Shown here piece by piece: positions 19,534 to 29,135 of a stretch of DNA of 64,000 nt. The position numbers and the translations under genes were made by a program. The stretch is from Bradyrhizobium vignae (GTDB taxonomy: Bacteria > Pseudomonadota > Alphaproteobacteria > Rhizobiales > Xanthobacteraceae), in NCBI RefSeq assembly GCF_004114425.1, contig NZ_RDQF01000001.1:124001-188000 (forward strand), given 5' to 3'. Below the pieces are notes generated by a model. That model was not told the DNA's origin. It did not search any database and worked only from the letters and a program-made list of their open reading frames with translations. The first letter of the stretch is position 1, and each line of letters opens with the position of its first letter.

Positions 19534-22323
19534 ATGGACAGCGTCGCGATTGAAAAGAAGCCAGAGACGGATGACCGCTTCGACACCGCGCGGATCACCG
19601 CCGCGGTCGATGCGCTCGCCGAAAAACATGAGGGCCGCGAGGACGCGTTCCGCACGGCGATGGCGCAATTGCTCAAGGCCGAGCTGATTGCGGCGCGCGC
19701 CGCAGCCCAGGCGATCCTCTTGAAGGACCGTCACGGTCGCCGCTGCGCCGAACGGCTGTGCCACGTGCAGGACGAGATCATCCGCATCCTGTATTCGGCT
19801 GCGACCCGTCATCTCTACCGCTCGCCGATCCCGAGCGGCGCCGAGCGCATGGCGGTGGTGGCGACCGGCGGCTATGGCCGCGGCCTGATGGCGCCGGAAT
19901 CGGATATCGATCTGCTCTTCATCCTGCCCTACAAGCAGACCGCCTGGGGCGAGCAGGTCGCCGAAGCCATTCTCTATTGCCTCTGGGACATGGGGTTGAA
20001 GGTCGGTCACGCCACCCGTTCGGTCGACGAATCGATCCGGCAGGCGCGCGGCGACATGACGATCCGCACTGCGATCCTGGAGACGCGCTTCCTCACCGGC
20101 GACAAGCCGCTCTATGACGAGCTGGTCGAGCGCTTCGACAAGGAAGTGGTGCAGGGCACCGCGTCGGAATTCGTCACCGCAAAGCTTGCCGAGCGCGAGG
20201 AGCGGCACCGCCGCGGCGGCCAGTCGCGCTACCTGGTCGAGCCCAACGTCAAGGACGGCAAGGGGGCCTTGCGCGACCTGCACACGCTGTTCTGGATCGC
20301 CAAATACGTCTATCGCGTGCGCGATACCCACGAGCTGGTCGGGCGCGGCGTGTTCGACGCGCAGGAATATCGCAGCTTCCGCCGCTGCGCCGATTTCCTC
20401 TGGTCGGTCCGCTGCAATCTGCATTTCTACTGCAACCGCGCCGAAGAGCGCCTCTCCTTCGACCTCCAGCGAGAGATCGCGGTGCGGCTCGGCTACACCT
20501 CGCATCCCGGCATGCAGGACGTCGAGCGATTCATGAAGCACTACTTCCTGGTCGCCAAGGAAGTCGGCAATCTCACCGCCATCCTTTGCGCCAAGCTCGA
20601 GGACCAGCAGGCCAAGCCCGCCCCCGTGCTGAGCCGGATGATGGCGCGGTTGCGACCGACCGCGGTGAAGCGGCGTGTCCCTGACAGCGACGACTTCATC
20701 GTCGACAACAACCGCATCAACGTCGCCGCACCCGACGTCTTCAAGCACGATCCGGTCAATCTGATCCGCATCTTCCGCCTTGCGCAGAAGAACAACCTCG
20801 CCTTCCACCCGGATGCGATGCGCGACGTGACGCGCTCGCTCGGCCTGATCAACGCGGGCTTACGCGAAAATCCCGAGGCCAACCGGCTGTTCATGGAGAT
20901 ACTGACCTCCGAGAATGCGGAGATCGTGCTGCGGCGGATGAACGAGACCGGCGTGCTCGGGCATTTCATCCGCGCCTTCGGCAAGATCGTCTCGATGATG
21001 CAGTTCAACATGTATCATCACTACACCGTCGACGAGCACCTGATCCGCTGCATCGGCTTCCTGCAGGACATCGAGCGCGGCGGCATCGAGGAGTTCGCGC
21101 TCGCCAGCGACCTCATGCGCAAGACCCGGCCCGAGCACCGGCCCGTGATCTACATCGCAACGCTGCTGCACGACGTCGCCAAGGGCCGGCCGGAGGATCA
21201 CTCCATCGCCGGCGCCAAGGTGGCGCGGCGGCTCTGCCCGCGGCTCGGCTTCAGCCAAGCCGATACCGAGCTCGTGGCATGGCTGATCGAAGAGCATTTG
21301 ACGATGTCCACGGTCGCGCAGTCGCGCGACCTCTCCGACCGCAAGACGATCGAGAATTTCGCCGCCGTGGTGCAGTCGGTCGAACAGATGAAGCTGCTGA
21401 CCATCCTGACCACGGCCGACATCCGCGGCGTCGGTCCCGGCGTCTGGAACGGCTGGAAGGCGCAGCTGCTGCGCTCGCTCTATTATGAAACCGAGCCGGT
21501 GCTCACCGGCGGCTTCTCGGAGGTCGATCGCGGAAAGCGTCTCGCTGCCGCCTACGCCGAGTTCCGCATGGCCTTCGCCGAATGGCCCGCCGACGAGCTC
21601 GATGCCTATATCAGCCGGCACTATCCGGCCTACTGGCTCAAGGTCGAACTGCCGCGCAAGATACGCCATGCCCGGTTCGTCCGCTCCAGCGAGCAGGCCG
21701 GCCACAAGCTCGCGATCAACGTCGGCTTCGACGAGGTGCGCGGCGTCACCGAACTGACGATCTTCGCAGCCGACCATCCCTGGCTGCTGTCGATCATCGC
21801 GGGCGCCTGTGCCTCGGCCGGCGCCAACATCGTGGACGCCCAGATCTACACCACGACTGACGGCCGCGCGCTCGACACGATCTCGATCTCCAGGGAATAC
21901 GACCGCGACGAGGACGAGGGACGGCGCGCCACGCGCATCGGCGAGATGATCGAGGACGTGCTGGAAGGCAAGCTGCGCCTGCCCGAAGCCGTGGCGCGGC
22001 GCACCGTGCGCAGCAAGGCAAGGCCCTTCGTGATCGAGCCGGAAGTGACGATCAACAACCAATGGTCCGATCGCTACACCGTGATCGAGGTCTCCGGCCT
22101 CGACCGGCCCGGCCTGCTCTACGAGCTGACCACCGCGATCTCCAAGCTCAATCTCAACATCGCCTCAGCGCATGTCGCGACCTTCGGCGAGCGCGCCCGC
22201 GACGTGTTCTACGTCACGGACCTCCTGGGCGCGCAGATCAACGCGCCGACGCGGCAGGCTGCGATCAAGAGCGCGCTGACCCATGTGATGGCCGGCGACA
22301 AGGCGGTGCAGCCGGCGGCGTGA
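19534..22323 (+). CDS. glnD: Bifunctional [protein-PII] uridylyltransferase/uridylyl-removing enzyme
   Basis: This 929-residue nitrogen-status sensor uridylylates PII proteins when glutamine is low and removes UMP when it is high. The domains run as follows. The nucleotidyltransferase has ATGGYGRGLMAPESDIDLLF. The linker contains LVEPNVKDGKGALRDLHTLFWI. The HD hydrolase has YIATLLHDVAKGRPEDHS. Two C-terminal ACT domains follow (TIFAADHPWLLSIIAGACAS and EVSGLDRPGLLYELTTAI), where glutamine is sensed. All key motifs are intact and the length is typical of rhizobia. Confidence 0.97.
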   Translation: MDSVAIEKKPETDDRFDTARITAAVDALAEKHEGREDAFRTAMAQLLKAELIAARAAAQAILLKDRHGRRCAERLCHVQDEIIRILYSAATRHLYRSPIPSGAERMAVVATGGYGRGLMAPESDIDLLFILPYKQTAWGEQVAEAILYCLWDMGLKVGHATRSVDESIRQARGDMTIRTAILETRFLTGDKPLYDELVERFDKEVVQGTASEFVTAKLAEREERHRRGGQSRYLVEPNVKDGKGALRDLHTLFWIAKYVYRVRDTHELVGRGVFDAQEYRSFRRCADFLWSVRCNLHFYCNRAEERLSFDLQREIAVRLGYTSHPGMQDVERFMKHYFLVAKEVGNLTAILCAKLEDQQAKPAPVLSRMMARLRPTAVKRRVPDSDDFIVDNNRINVAAPDVFKHDPVNLIRIFRLAQKNNLAFHPDAMRDVTRSLGLINAGLRENPEANRLFMEILTSENAEIVLRRMNETGVLGHFIRAFGKIVSMMQFNMYHHYTVDEHLIRCIGFLQDIERGGIEEFALASDLMRKTRPEHRPVIYIATLLHDVAKGRPEDHSIAGAKVARRLCPRLGFSQADTELVAWLIEEHLTMSTVAQSRDLSDRKTIENFAAVVQSVEQMKLLTILTTADIRGVGPGVWNGWKAQLLRSLYYETEPVLTGGFSEVDRGKRLAAAYAEFRMAFAEWPADELDAYISRHYPAYWLKVELPRKIRHARFVRSSEQAGHKLAINVGFDEVRGVTELTIFAADHPWLLSIIAGACASAGANIVDAQIYTTTDGRALDTISISREYDRDEDEGRRATRIGEMIEDVLEGKLRLPEAVARRTVRSKARPFVIEPEVTINNQWSDRYTVIEVSGLDRPGLLYELTTAISKLNLNIASAHVATFGERARDVFYVTDLLGAQINAPTRQAAIKSALTHVMAGDKAVQPAA

Positions 22324-22330
22324 AGCGCTC

Positions 22331-22430
22331 GTCATTCCGGGGCGATGCCGAGCATCGAACTATGGTGCGCAATTGCGCACCTGAGAATCTCGAGGTTCCG
22401 GATTCGCCCCGGTGGGCGCTCCGGAACGAC
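22331..22430. repeat. Palindromic intergenic repeat (family B)
   Basis: It starts GTCATTCCGGGGCGATG and ends GGGCGCTCCGGAACGAC, and contains the small palindrome GGTGCGCAATTGCGCACC. It lies between convergent glnD and the methyltransferase gene and may serve as a bidirectional transcript end. Confidence 0.75.
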
Positions 22431-22436
22431 AGGGTC

Positions 22437-22967
22437 CTAAGCCTCCACCCCTTCATGCCGCAGCAGCCAGCGCTTGCGCGCCAGCCCGCCGCCATACTTC
22501 ACCAGCGAGCCATCTGCACCGATCAGGCGATGGCAGGGCAGCACCACGCTGATCGGATTGGAGCCGTTGGCATGGCCGACGGCACGAATCGCTTTGGGCG
22601 TGCCGATCTTTGCGGCGAGTGCACCGTAGCTCAGCGTTGTGCCAGCGGGGATTTGCGCGAGCGCGGTCCAGACCTTTTGCTGGAATGGCGTGCCGGCGGT
22701 GCGCCACGCGATCTTCGAGAGCTGACCGAGTTCGCCTTCGAAATATCCAGACAACGCCGTCCGCATACCCGCAGGCGCAGCATGATCACTCAGATCCACC
22801 GCGCCGTAATGCAGGCGCAACAGCCCGCGCATACGGTGCTCGTAATCCTCCCAGTCGAGCGCGCGCAAGACACCAGCAGCATCGGTGACGAGCAGCGCTA
22901 TCCCGATCGGCGTCGTCAAGCGGTCGAGACCGAAGCTTGCAGATGTCTTGGTTGGTCGAGCGGCCAT
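22437..22967 (-). CDS. ogt: Methylated-DNA--protein-cysteine methyltransferase (Ogt type)
   Basis: This suicide repair protein transfers alkyl groups from O6-alkylguanine to its own cysteine. The acceptor site ISVVLPCHRLIGADGSL and the DNA-recognition region TPFQQKVWTALAQIPAGTTLSYG are clear, along with the asparagine hinge GHANGSNPI. ATG 22967 gives about 176 residues, typical for the family. In-frame ATGs at 22997 and 23009 are alternatives, and none has a good ribosome-binding site. It is divergent from the DUF1304 gene. Confidence 0.9.
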   Translation of the reverse strand: MAARPTKTSASFGLDRLTTPIGIALLVTDAAGVLRALDWEDYEHRMRGLLRLHYGAVDLSDHAAPAGMRTALSGYFEGELGQLSKIAWRTAGTPFQQKVWTALAQIPAGTTLSYGALAAKIGTPKAIRAVGHANGSNPISVVLPCHRLIGADGSLVKYGGGLARKRWLLRHEGVEA

Positions 22968-23060
22968 TGCCACACCATTGCGTCGAAACACTTCCATCGC
23001 ACTTGCCATGCCGGCCGTGCTGACGTCCACCCGAAAGCTGATGCTTTGGGGAAGCTCACC

Positions 23061-23423
23061 TTGATCCTGATCGCCAATGTCCTGGTGGCGCTGGTCGCGG
23101 CGCTGCACGTCTTCTTCCTGGTCCTGGAGATGTTTCTCTGGGACAAGCCGCTGGGCCTGAAAGTGTTTCGCAATACGCCTGACAAGGCCGCGATCACGAA
23201 GGTGCTGGCCGCCAATCAGGGTCTCTATAACGGCTTCCTCACTGCCGGCCTGGTCTGGGGTCTGCTCCATGGCAACCCGGTCTTCGCGTTCCAGATCAAG
23301 GTATTCTTCCTGCTCTGCGTGATCGTGGCCGGCGCCTATGGCGCGGCGACCGTCAGCACGCGGATACTGATCGTTCAGGCGCTGCCGGCGGCGATCGCGC
23401 TGATTGCACTGTTTCTCGCCTGA
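23061..23423 (+). CDS. DUF1304-family small membrane protein
   Basis: This integral membrane protein of about 120 residues has four hydrophobic segments. Recognisable family sequence includes LHVFFLVLEMFLWDKPLGLKVF and ANQGLYNGFLTAGLVWGLL. The best start is TTG 23061, with GGGGA about ten bases upstream, giving MILIANVLVALVAALHV. No in-frame ATG is available nearby, and the open frame extends upstream only as antisense to the methyltransferase gene. The function of the family is not established. Confidence 0.8.
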   Translation: MILIANVLVALVAALHVFFLVLEMFLWDKPLGLKVFRNTPDKAAITKVLAANQGLYNGFLTAGLVWGLLHGNPVFAFQIKVFFLLCVIVAGAYGAATVSTRILIVQALPAAIALIALFLA

Positions 23424-23557
23424 GACGCTACGGCGCAGCGGCGCGATCCTTGCGCGGCGGCGAACCTTCCTCCACAATCTTCGGCAGCGATGGCGACCGT
23501 TGCGATCAACGGAGAAAGACCGTCGGCCGAAAATTCCGTCAGGAGGAACAACCCAAC

Positions 23558-24784
23558 ATGAACAATCGCAGAGCCTTCATAGCTGCCACTGCGGCGCTCG
23601 CCTTCGCGCTCTCGACCAGCCACGCCCTCGCCCAGAAGAAATACGACACCGGCGCAAGCGACACCGAGATCAAGATCGGCCAGACCGTGCCGTTCTCCGG
23701 CCCCTATTCCGTCTATGCCAATATCGGCAAGACCCAGGCCGCTTACTTCAAGATGATCAATGATCAGGGCGGCATCAACGGCCGCAAGATCAATTTGATC
23801 CAGTATGACGACGCCTATTCGCCGCCGAAGACGGTGGAGCAGGTGCGCAAGCTGGTCGAAGGCGACGAGGTGCTGTTCACGTTCCAGCTGATCGGCACTG
23901 CCGCGAACGCGGCCGTGCAGAAATATCTCAACGGCAAGAAGGTGCCGCAGCTCCTGGCCTCGACCGGCGCGGCGCGCTTCAACGATCCGCAGAATTATCC
24001 ATGGACCATCGCTTACAATCCGAACTACGTGTCCGAGGGACGCATCTACGCAAAATACATTCTCGCCAATCATCCCAACGCCAAGATCGGCGTGCTCTAC
24101 CAGAACGACGACATGGGCCGCGACTATCTGGCCGGTCTCAAGAGCGGCCTCGGCGACAAGGCCGCCAGCATGATCGTCGGCGAGGTCTCCTACGAGGTCA
24201 CCGACCCGACCGTCGACTCGCAGGTGGTCAAGCTGAGGTCGATGGGCGTCGACCTGTTCTATGATGCCTCGACGCCGAAATTCGCGGCGCAGGCGATCAA
24301 GAAACTCGCCGATCTCGGCTGGACACCCGTGCACATCCTCGACATCAACGCGAGCCCGGTGTCGGCGACGCTGAAGCCGGCCGGCCTCGACATTTCCAAG
24401 GGCATCATCTCGACGAACTACGGCAAGGATCCCGGCGATCCCCAGTGGAAGGACGATCCGGGCGTCAGGGCTTTCTTCGCCTTCATGGACAAGTATTTCC
24501 CGGAGGGTGACAAGCTCAACACCGTCAACACCTACGCCTATTCGGTCGCGGAGCTATTGGTGCAGGTCTTGAAGCAATGCGGCGACGATTTGACGCGCGA
24601 GAACGTCATGAAGCAGGCCGCCAACATCAAGGGCTTCGTACCGAGCCTGGCGCTGCCGGGCATCAAGATCACCACCGGGGCGAACGACTATCGCGTCAAC
24701 AAGCAGATGCAGATGATGAAGTTCAACGGCGAACGCTGGGAGCTGTTCGGGCCGATCATCGAGGACACGGGCCCGTCGGGTTAG
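23558..24784 (+). CDS. LivK-type ABC transporter substrate-binding protein (tandem copy 1)
   Basis: This 408-residue periplasmic binding protein has a signal peptide, MNNRRAFIAATAALAFALSTSHALA. The type I fold includes IKIGQTVPFSGPYSVYANIGKTQAAYF, IGVLYQNDDMGRDYLAGLK and the ending FNGERWELFGPIIED. AGGAGG lies at 23541-23546. The family binds branched-chain amino acids, amides or aromatic acids. No permease or ATPase gene follows; instead a near-twin gene of the same length does. It may therefore feed a transporter encoded elsewhere. Confidence 0.92.
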   Translation: MNNRRAFIAATAALAFALSTSHALAQKKYDTGASDTEIKIGQTVPFSGPYSVYANIGKTQAAYFKMINDQGGINGRKINLIQYDDAYSPPKTVEQVRKLVEGDEVLFTFQLIGTAANAAVQKYLNGKKVPQLLASTGAARFNDPQNYPWTIAYNPNYVSEGRIYAKYILANHPNAKIGVLYQNDDMGRDYLAGLKSGLGDKAASMIVGEVSYEVTDPTVDSQVVKLRSMGVDLFYDASTPKFAAQAIKKLADLGWTPVHILDINASPVSATLKPAGLDISKGIISTNYGKDPGDPQWKDDPGVRAFFAFMDKYFPEGDKLNTVNTYAYSVAELLVQVLKQCGDDLTRENVMKQAANIKGFVPSLALPGIKITTGANDYRVNKQMQMMKFNGERWELFGPIIEDTGPSG

Positions 24785-24800
24785 GCCGAGAACCGATCTC

Positions 24801-24860
24801 GTAGGGTGAGTTAGCCCGAGCAGATGCGCTCCGCGCATCCGCCCGTCCGACTCACCCTAC
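24801..24860. repeat. Palindromic intergenic repeat (family C)
   Basis: GTAGGGTGAGT (24801-24811) and ACTCACCCTAC (24850-24860) are exact inverted arms, with ATGCGCTCCGCGCAT as an inner hairpin. It lies between the two tandem binding-protein genes and could end transcription of the first. Confidence 0.8.
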
Positions 24861-24984
24861 AAAGGACGAGCGCACTCCGCCTTGCGTCGCAACAGCTCCT
24901 CCGCCACACTCGCGCTCAGCGATGGCACCGAAGGCGCAGTGCGCCCGCCAGACCATCTGCAATAACAAACGGAGGAAATTGCGA

Positions 24985-26211
24985 ATGAGGAATGGAATGC
25001 TGCATTTGGCCACGGCAACGGCGCTGACCCTGGCGCTGTCGATCTCTGCGGCCAATGCCCAGAAAAAATATGATCCAGGTGCCAGCGACACCGAGATCAA
25101 GGTCGGCCAGACCGTGCCGTTCTCGGGACCGGCATCGGCCTATGCGACGATCGGCAAAGCCCAGGCCGCGTATTTCAAGATGATCAACGATCAGGGCGGC
25201 ATCAACGGCCGCAAGATCAACCTGATCCAGTATGACGACGCCTATTCGCCGCCGAAAGCGGTCGAGCAGGTGCGCAAGCTCGTCGAGAGCGACGAGGTTC
25301 TCTTGACCTTCCAGATCATCGGCACGCCTTCGAACGCCGCCGTGCAGAAATATCTCAACGCTAAGAAGGTCCCGCAGCTGTTCGCGGCCACCGGTGCCTC
25401 GAAGTTCACCGATCCCAAGAACTTCCCGTGGACCATGGGCTACAATCCGAACTACTTCGTCGAGGGGCGCATCTACGGCCAGTACATTCTGAAGGAGCAT
25501 CCGAACGCCAAGATCGGCGTGCTCTATCAGAATGACGACCTCGGCAAGGACTATCTGAACGGCCTCAAGGCCGGCCTCGGCGACAAGGCCGCCAAGATGA
25601 TCGTGACCGAAGCCTCCTACGAAGTCTCCGACCCGACCGTCGATTCGCAGATCCTCAAGATCAAGGATGCCGGCGCCGACCTATTCTTCAGCGCGACCAC
25701 GCCGAAGCAAGCGGCGCAGGCGATCAAGAAGATCGCCGAGCTCGGCTGGCACCCGGTGCAGATCGTCGACATCAACGCCACCTCGGTTGGTGCGGTGATG
25801 AAGCCGGCGGGGCTCGACGCTGCCAAGGGCGTGATCAGCGTCAACTACGGCAAGGATCCGCTCGACCCGACCTGGAAGGACGATCCCGGCATGAAGAAAT
25901 ATTTCGACTTCATGGCGAAGTACTATCCGGACGGCGACAAGGATTCGAACTTCAACGTCTATGGCTACGGCACCGCCCAGCTGCTCGCCCATGTGCTGCA
26001 GCAGTGCGGCGACAACCTGACGCGCGAGAACGTCATGAAGCAGGCCGCCTCGCTGAAGGACGTGGCCGGCGACACCGCCCTGCCCGGCATCAAGGCCAAC
26101 ACTTCACCGACTGACTACCGCGTCAACAAGCAGCTTCAGATGATGAGGTTCAACGGCGAGCGCTGGGAGCTGTTCGGCCCGATTCTGGAGGATGCGGGCC
26201 CGGCGGGTTAG
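24985..26211 (+). CDS. LivK-type ABC transporter substrate-binding protein (tandem copy 2)
   Basis: At 408 residues it is exactly as long as copy 1 and largely the same in sequence; long shared stretches include AAYFKMINDQGGINGRKINL and NLIQYDDAYSPPK. The signal peptide is MRNGMLHLATATALTLALSISAANA, and GGAGG lies at 24971-24975. Differences cluster in ligand-facing parts such as LASTGAARF versus FAATGASKF and YDASTPKFA versus FSATTPKQA, so ligand preference may differ. A strong terminator follows, and no transporter subunits accompany it. Confidence 0.92.
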   Translation: MRNGMLHLATATALTLALSISAANAQKKYDPGASDTEIKVGQTVPFSGPASAYATIGKAQAAYFKMINDQGGINGRKINLIQYDDAYSPPKAVEQVRKLVESDEVLLTFQIIGTPSNAAVQKYLNAKKVPQLFAATGASKFTDPKNFPWTMGYNPNYFVEGRIYGQYILKEHPNAKIGVLYQNDDLGKDYLNGLKAGLGDKAAKMIVTEASYEVSDPTVDSQILKIKDAGADLFFSATTPKQAAQAIKKIAELGWHPVQIVDINATSVGAVMKPAGLDAAKGVISVNYGKDPLDPTWKDDPGMKKYFDFMAKYYPDGDKDSNFNVYGYGTAQLLAHVLQQCGDNLTRENVMKQAASLKDVAGDTALPGIKANTSPTDYRVNKQLQMMRFNGERWELFGPILEDAGPAG

Positions 26212-26234
26212 TAGGTGTTCAAACTCTGAACGGC

Positions 26235-26266
26235 AATCGGCGACCTTCTGGCCGCCGATTTTTTTT
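26235..26266 (+). terminator. Rho-independent terminator after the tandem binding-protein genes
   Basis: AATCGGCG (26235-26242) and CGCCGATT (26253-26260) form an 8-bp stem with a 10-base loop, followed at once by a run of eight T residues (26259-26266). It is the clearest intrinsic terminator in the window and ends the plus-strand transcript of copy 2. Confidence 0.9.
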
Positions 26267-26328
26267 GAAGGGCTTCGCCCAACCGCTCGCGCCTCGGGAT
26301 GACGGGGTGAGATGCGGCTTGCTGACGT

Positions 26329-26754
26329 CTACGTCGGTATCTCCCCAAAATTCTTCCCCACGGGCAGCACCGCGTGCCGGATCAGCCGTGAATCCTCCAC
26401 CGCGGCCTGGCGGTGCTTGACCGCCTCGCGATAGACGGGATCGCGGATCATCTCGACAAAGGCGGCGACGCTGGGATATTCGGCGATGAAGCAATGATCC
26501 CAGCGTTCCTCCTGCGGGCCGATCAGCATCAGCTCGAACTTGCCCTGCCAGACGATGCGGCCGCCGAGACGTTCGAACACCGGGCCGCTCTCGCGGCCAT
26601 AGGCCGCGTAGGCTTCCGCGCCGCTGGCCTTGCGGCCGTCAGTATAGGCCGCCTCCTTCCGCAAGCGCACCAAATTGAGCATGTGGATCGGGCCGGGGCG
26701 GTCGTTCTCCCGGAATTGCGCGAAGATCTCCTTGGTTGGATCGATGTGGCCCAT
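26329..26754 (-). CDS. DUF1330-family protein
   Basis: This 141-residue ferredoxin-like (dimeric alpha/beta barrel) protein carries the family pattern PIHMLNLVRLRKEA, then YAAYGRESGPVFERLGGRIVWQG, FIAEYPSVAAFVEMIRDPVYREAVKHR and a short tail. It is longer than the roughly 100-residue norm because of an N-terminal extension, MGHIDPTKEIFAQFREND. The family has no settled biochemical role. It stands alone between convergent and divergent neighbours. Confidence 0.8.
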   Translation of the reverse strand: MGHIDPTKEIFAQFRENDRPGPIHMLNLVRLRKEAAYTDGRKASGAEAYAAYGRESGPVFERLGGRIVWQGKFELMLIGPQEERWDHCFIAEYPSVAAFVEMIRDPVYREAVKHRQAAVEDSRLIRHAVLPVGKNFGEIPT

Positions 26755-26924
26755 GCGAGTTTCCCTCTTTGTTGACGCGTGCGATCCTAGCCCTGCGGCC
26801 CCGGAACCGGAACTGCGGCGGGCGAATGCCGCATCTCCTAATTGCGCGTTAACGCCGGGGTAACCCGGCCTTAAACAGCGGCCGCTAGCGTCTCGGCGGG
26901 GCGGGCTGACCGGGCGTATTGCGT

Positions 26925-29135
26925 ATGGCGTGGGGAAAGAAGAAGGGTGCGCGGAAGGAGCCGCTGTTCGGCTTGCCCGCGGCGCTCGCCGATCTGCGCC
27001 TCACCCCGGCGGACCGCATTCCCGGCGGGGACGACAAGCCGAAGAAATCCGCAAAATCATCCGCCAACCGCAAGAGCGAGGATGCCGGCGACGAGCCGCC
27101 GCGCGAGCGCAAGCCGCCAGCCAGCCGCAGCGGCGCCAAGCGGCGCCCAAGGTCACGCGGCGGCTTCAGCCTCGGCCGCCTGGTCTATTGGGGCGCAGTG
27201 CTGAGCCTATGGGCCGTCATCGCCATAATCGGCGTCGTGATCTATGTCGGCGCTCATCTGCCGCCGATCCAGTCGCTGGAAATTCCTAAGCGCCCGCCGA
27301 CGATCCAGATCGTCGGGATCGACGGCAGCATGCTGGCGCAGCGTGGCGAGATGGCCGGCGCCAATGTCGCACTGAAGGACTTGCCGCCGTATTTGCCCAA
27401 GGCGTTCATCGCCATCGAGGACCGCCGCTTCTATTCGCATTTCGGCATCGACCCCGTCGGCATCATGCGTGCCCTCGTGACCAACGTGCTCCATCGCGGC
27501 GTCTCGCAGGGTGGTTCGACGCTGACGCAGCAGCTCGCCAAAAACCTGTTCCTGACCCAGGAGCGCACCATGCAGCGCAAGCTGCAGGAGGCCGAGCTCG
27601 CGATCTGGCTGGAGCGCAAGCACTCCAAGGACGAGATCCTGGAGCTCTATCTCAACCGCGTCTATTTCGGCTCCGGCGCCTACGGCGTCGAAGCTGCCGC
27701 GCAGAAATATTTCGGCAAGTCGGCGAGGAGCGTCACCATCGCCGAGGCCGCGATGCTCGCCGGCCTCGTCAAATCGCCCTCGCGCCTTGCGCCGAACCGC
27801 AACCCCGAAGGCGCCGAAGCGCGCGCGCAAGTCGTGCTCACGGCGATGGCGGATGCGAAGTTCATCACCGAGGCGCAGGCGCAGGCCTCGATCGGCCATC
27901 CCTCCTACAATGTGAAGCCGGTCGGCGCCGGCACGATCAACTACGTCGCCGACTGGATCGGCGAAGTGCTGGACGATCTGGTCGGCCAGATCGACGAGAG
28001 CATCAAGGTCGAGACCACGATCGATCCGAAGCTGCAGAGCGTGGCGGAAGCCGCCATCATCGACGAGCTCGCCGCCAAGAGCGTGAAGTTCAATGTCAGC
28101 CAGGGCGCGCTGGTGGCGATGACGCCCGACGGCGCCGTCCGCGCCATGGTCGGCGGGCGGAACTATTCCGAGAGCCAGTACAACCGCGCGGTGACCGCCA
28201 AACGCCAGCCGGGCTCCTCGTTCAAGCCGTTCGTGTATCTCACCGCACTCGAACAGGGGCTGACGCCTGATACCGTGCGCCAGGACGCTCCGATCGAGGT
28301 CAAGGGCTGGAAACCCGAGAACTACACTCACGAATATTTCGGCGCGGTGACGCTGACGCAGGCGCTGGCGATGTCGCTCAACACGGTCGCCATCCGTCTC
28401 GGCCTCGAGGTCGGGCCAAAGAACGTGGTGCGCACCGCGCACCGGCTCGGCATCTCCTCCAAGCTCGAGCCCAATGCGTCGATCGCGCTCGGCACCTCCG
28501 AGGTCTCGGTGGTCGAGCTGGTCGGCGCCTACGCGCCGTTCGCCAATGGCGGCCTCGCGGTGACGCCGCACGTCGTCACGAGGATCAGGACGCTCAGCGG
28601 CAGGCTGCTCTACATGCGCCAGGCGGACGAGCGCAACCAGGTCATCGACCCCCGCTATGTCGGCATGATGAACACGATGATGCGGGAGACGCTGATATCG
28701 GGCACCGCCAAGAAGGCGGAGATCCCGGGTTGGCCGGCGGCCGGCAAGACCGGCACCAGCCAGGATTACCGCGACGCCTGGTTCATCGGCTACACCGCGA
28801 GCCTCGTCACCGGCGTCTGGCTCGGCAATGACGACAACTCGCCGACCAAGAAGGCGACGGGCGGCGGCCTGCCGGTCGAAGTCTGGACGCGTTTCATGAA
28901 GGCGGCGCACGAAGGCGTGCCGGTCGCGAGCTTGCCGAGCTCACCCGGCGGCTGGGGCCTGTCGAATCTCGCGCAGGCGGCCTCGCAGGTGTCGCCGCCC
29001 ACGCCGGCGGGACCGCCACTCGCGAACGCTGGCGGCTATCGCCCGCCGCCTCCCACGCGCGCCAATGTGCGGCCGGAAGCTGCGGCCGGGCTCGACGGCT
29101 GGCTGATGGACCGGCTGTTCGGCGGCAATCGATAG
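26925..29135 (+). CDS. Penicillin-binding protein 1A-type peptidoglycan synthase
   Basis: This bifunctional cell-wall enzyme has about 736 residues. It starts with a lysine/arginine-rich cytosolic tail and one membrane anchor (LVYWGAVLSLWAVIAIIGVV). The GT51 glycosyltransferase shows IAIEDRRFYSHFGIDPVGIMRA and GGSTLTQQLAKNLFL. The transpeptidase has the catalytic serine in RQPGSSFKPFVY, then SLNTVAIR (SxN) and GKTGTSQDYRDAWF (KTG). A proline-rich stretch closes the chain. I chose ATG 26925; a TTG two codons earlier is less likely. Confidence 0.93.
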   Translation: MAWGKKKGARKEPLFGLPAALADLRLTPADRIPGGDDKPKKSAKSSANRKSEDAGDEPPRERKPPASRSGAKRRPRSRGGFSLGRLVYWGAVLSLWAVIAIIGVVIYVGAHLPPIQSLEIPKRPPTIQIVGIDGSMLAQRGEMAGANVALKDLPPYLPKAFIAIEDRRFYSHFGIDPVGIMRALVTNVLHRGVSQGGSTLTQQLAKNLFLTQERTMQRKLQEAELAIWLERKHSKDEILELYLNRVYFGSGAYGVEAAAQKYFGKSARSVTIAEAAMLAGLVKSPSRLAPNRNPEGAEARAQVVLTAMADAKFITEAQAQASIGHPSYNVKPVGAGTINYVADWIGEVLDDLVGQIDESIKVETTIDPKLQSVAEAAIIDELAAKSVKFNVSQGALVAMTPDGAVRAMVGGRNYSESQYNRAVTAKRQPGSSFKPFVYLTALEQGLTPDTVRQDAPIEVKGWKPENYTHEYFGAVTLTQALAMSLNTVAIRLGLEVGPKNVVRTAHRLGISSKLEPNASIALGTSEVSVVELVGAYAPFANGGLAVTPHVVTRIRTLSGRLLYMRQADERNQVIDPRYVGMMNTMMRETLISGTAKKAEIPGWPAAGKTGTSQDYRDAWFIGYTASLVTGVWLGNDDNSPTKKATGGGLPVEVWTRFMKAAHEGVPVASLPSSPGGWGLSNLAQAASQVSPPTPAGPPLANAGGYRPPPPTRANVRPEAAAGLDGWLMDRLFGGNR

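Noticed and set aside
27207-28910. A 567-codon minus-strand open frame.
   Set aside because: It is antisense to the PBP1a-type gene, whose catalytic motifs are all present. The shadow protein is rich in arginine, histidine and aspartate and matches nothing.
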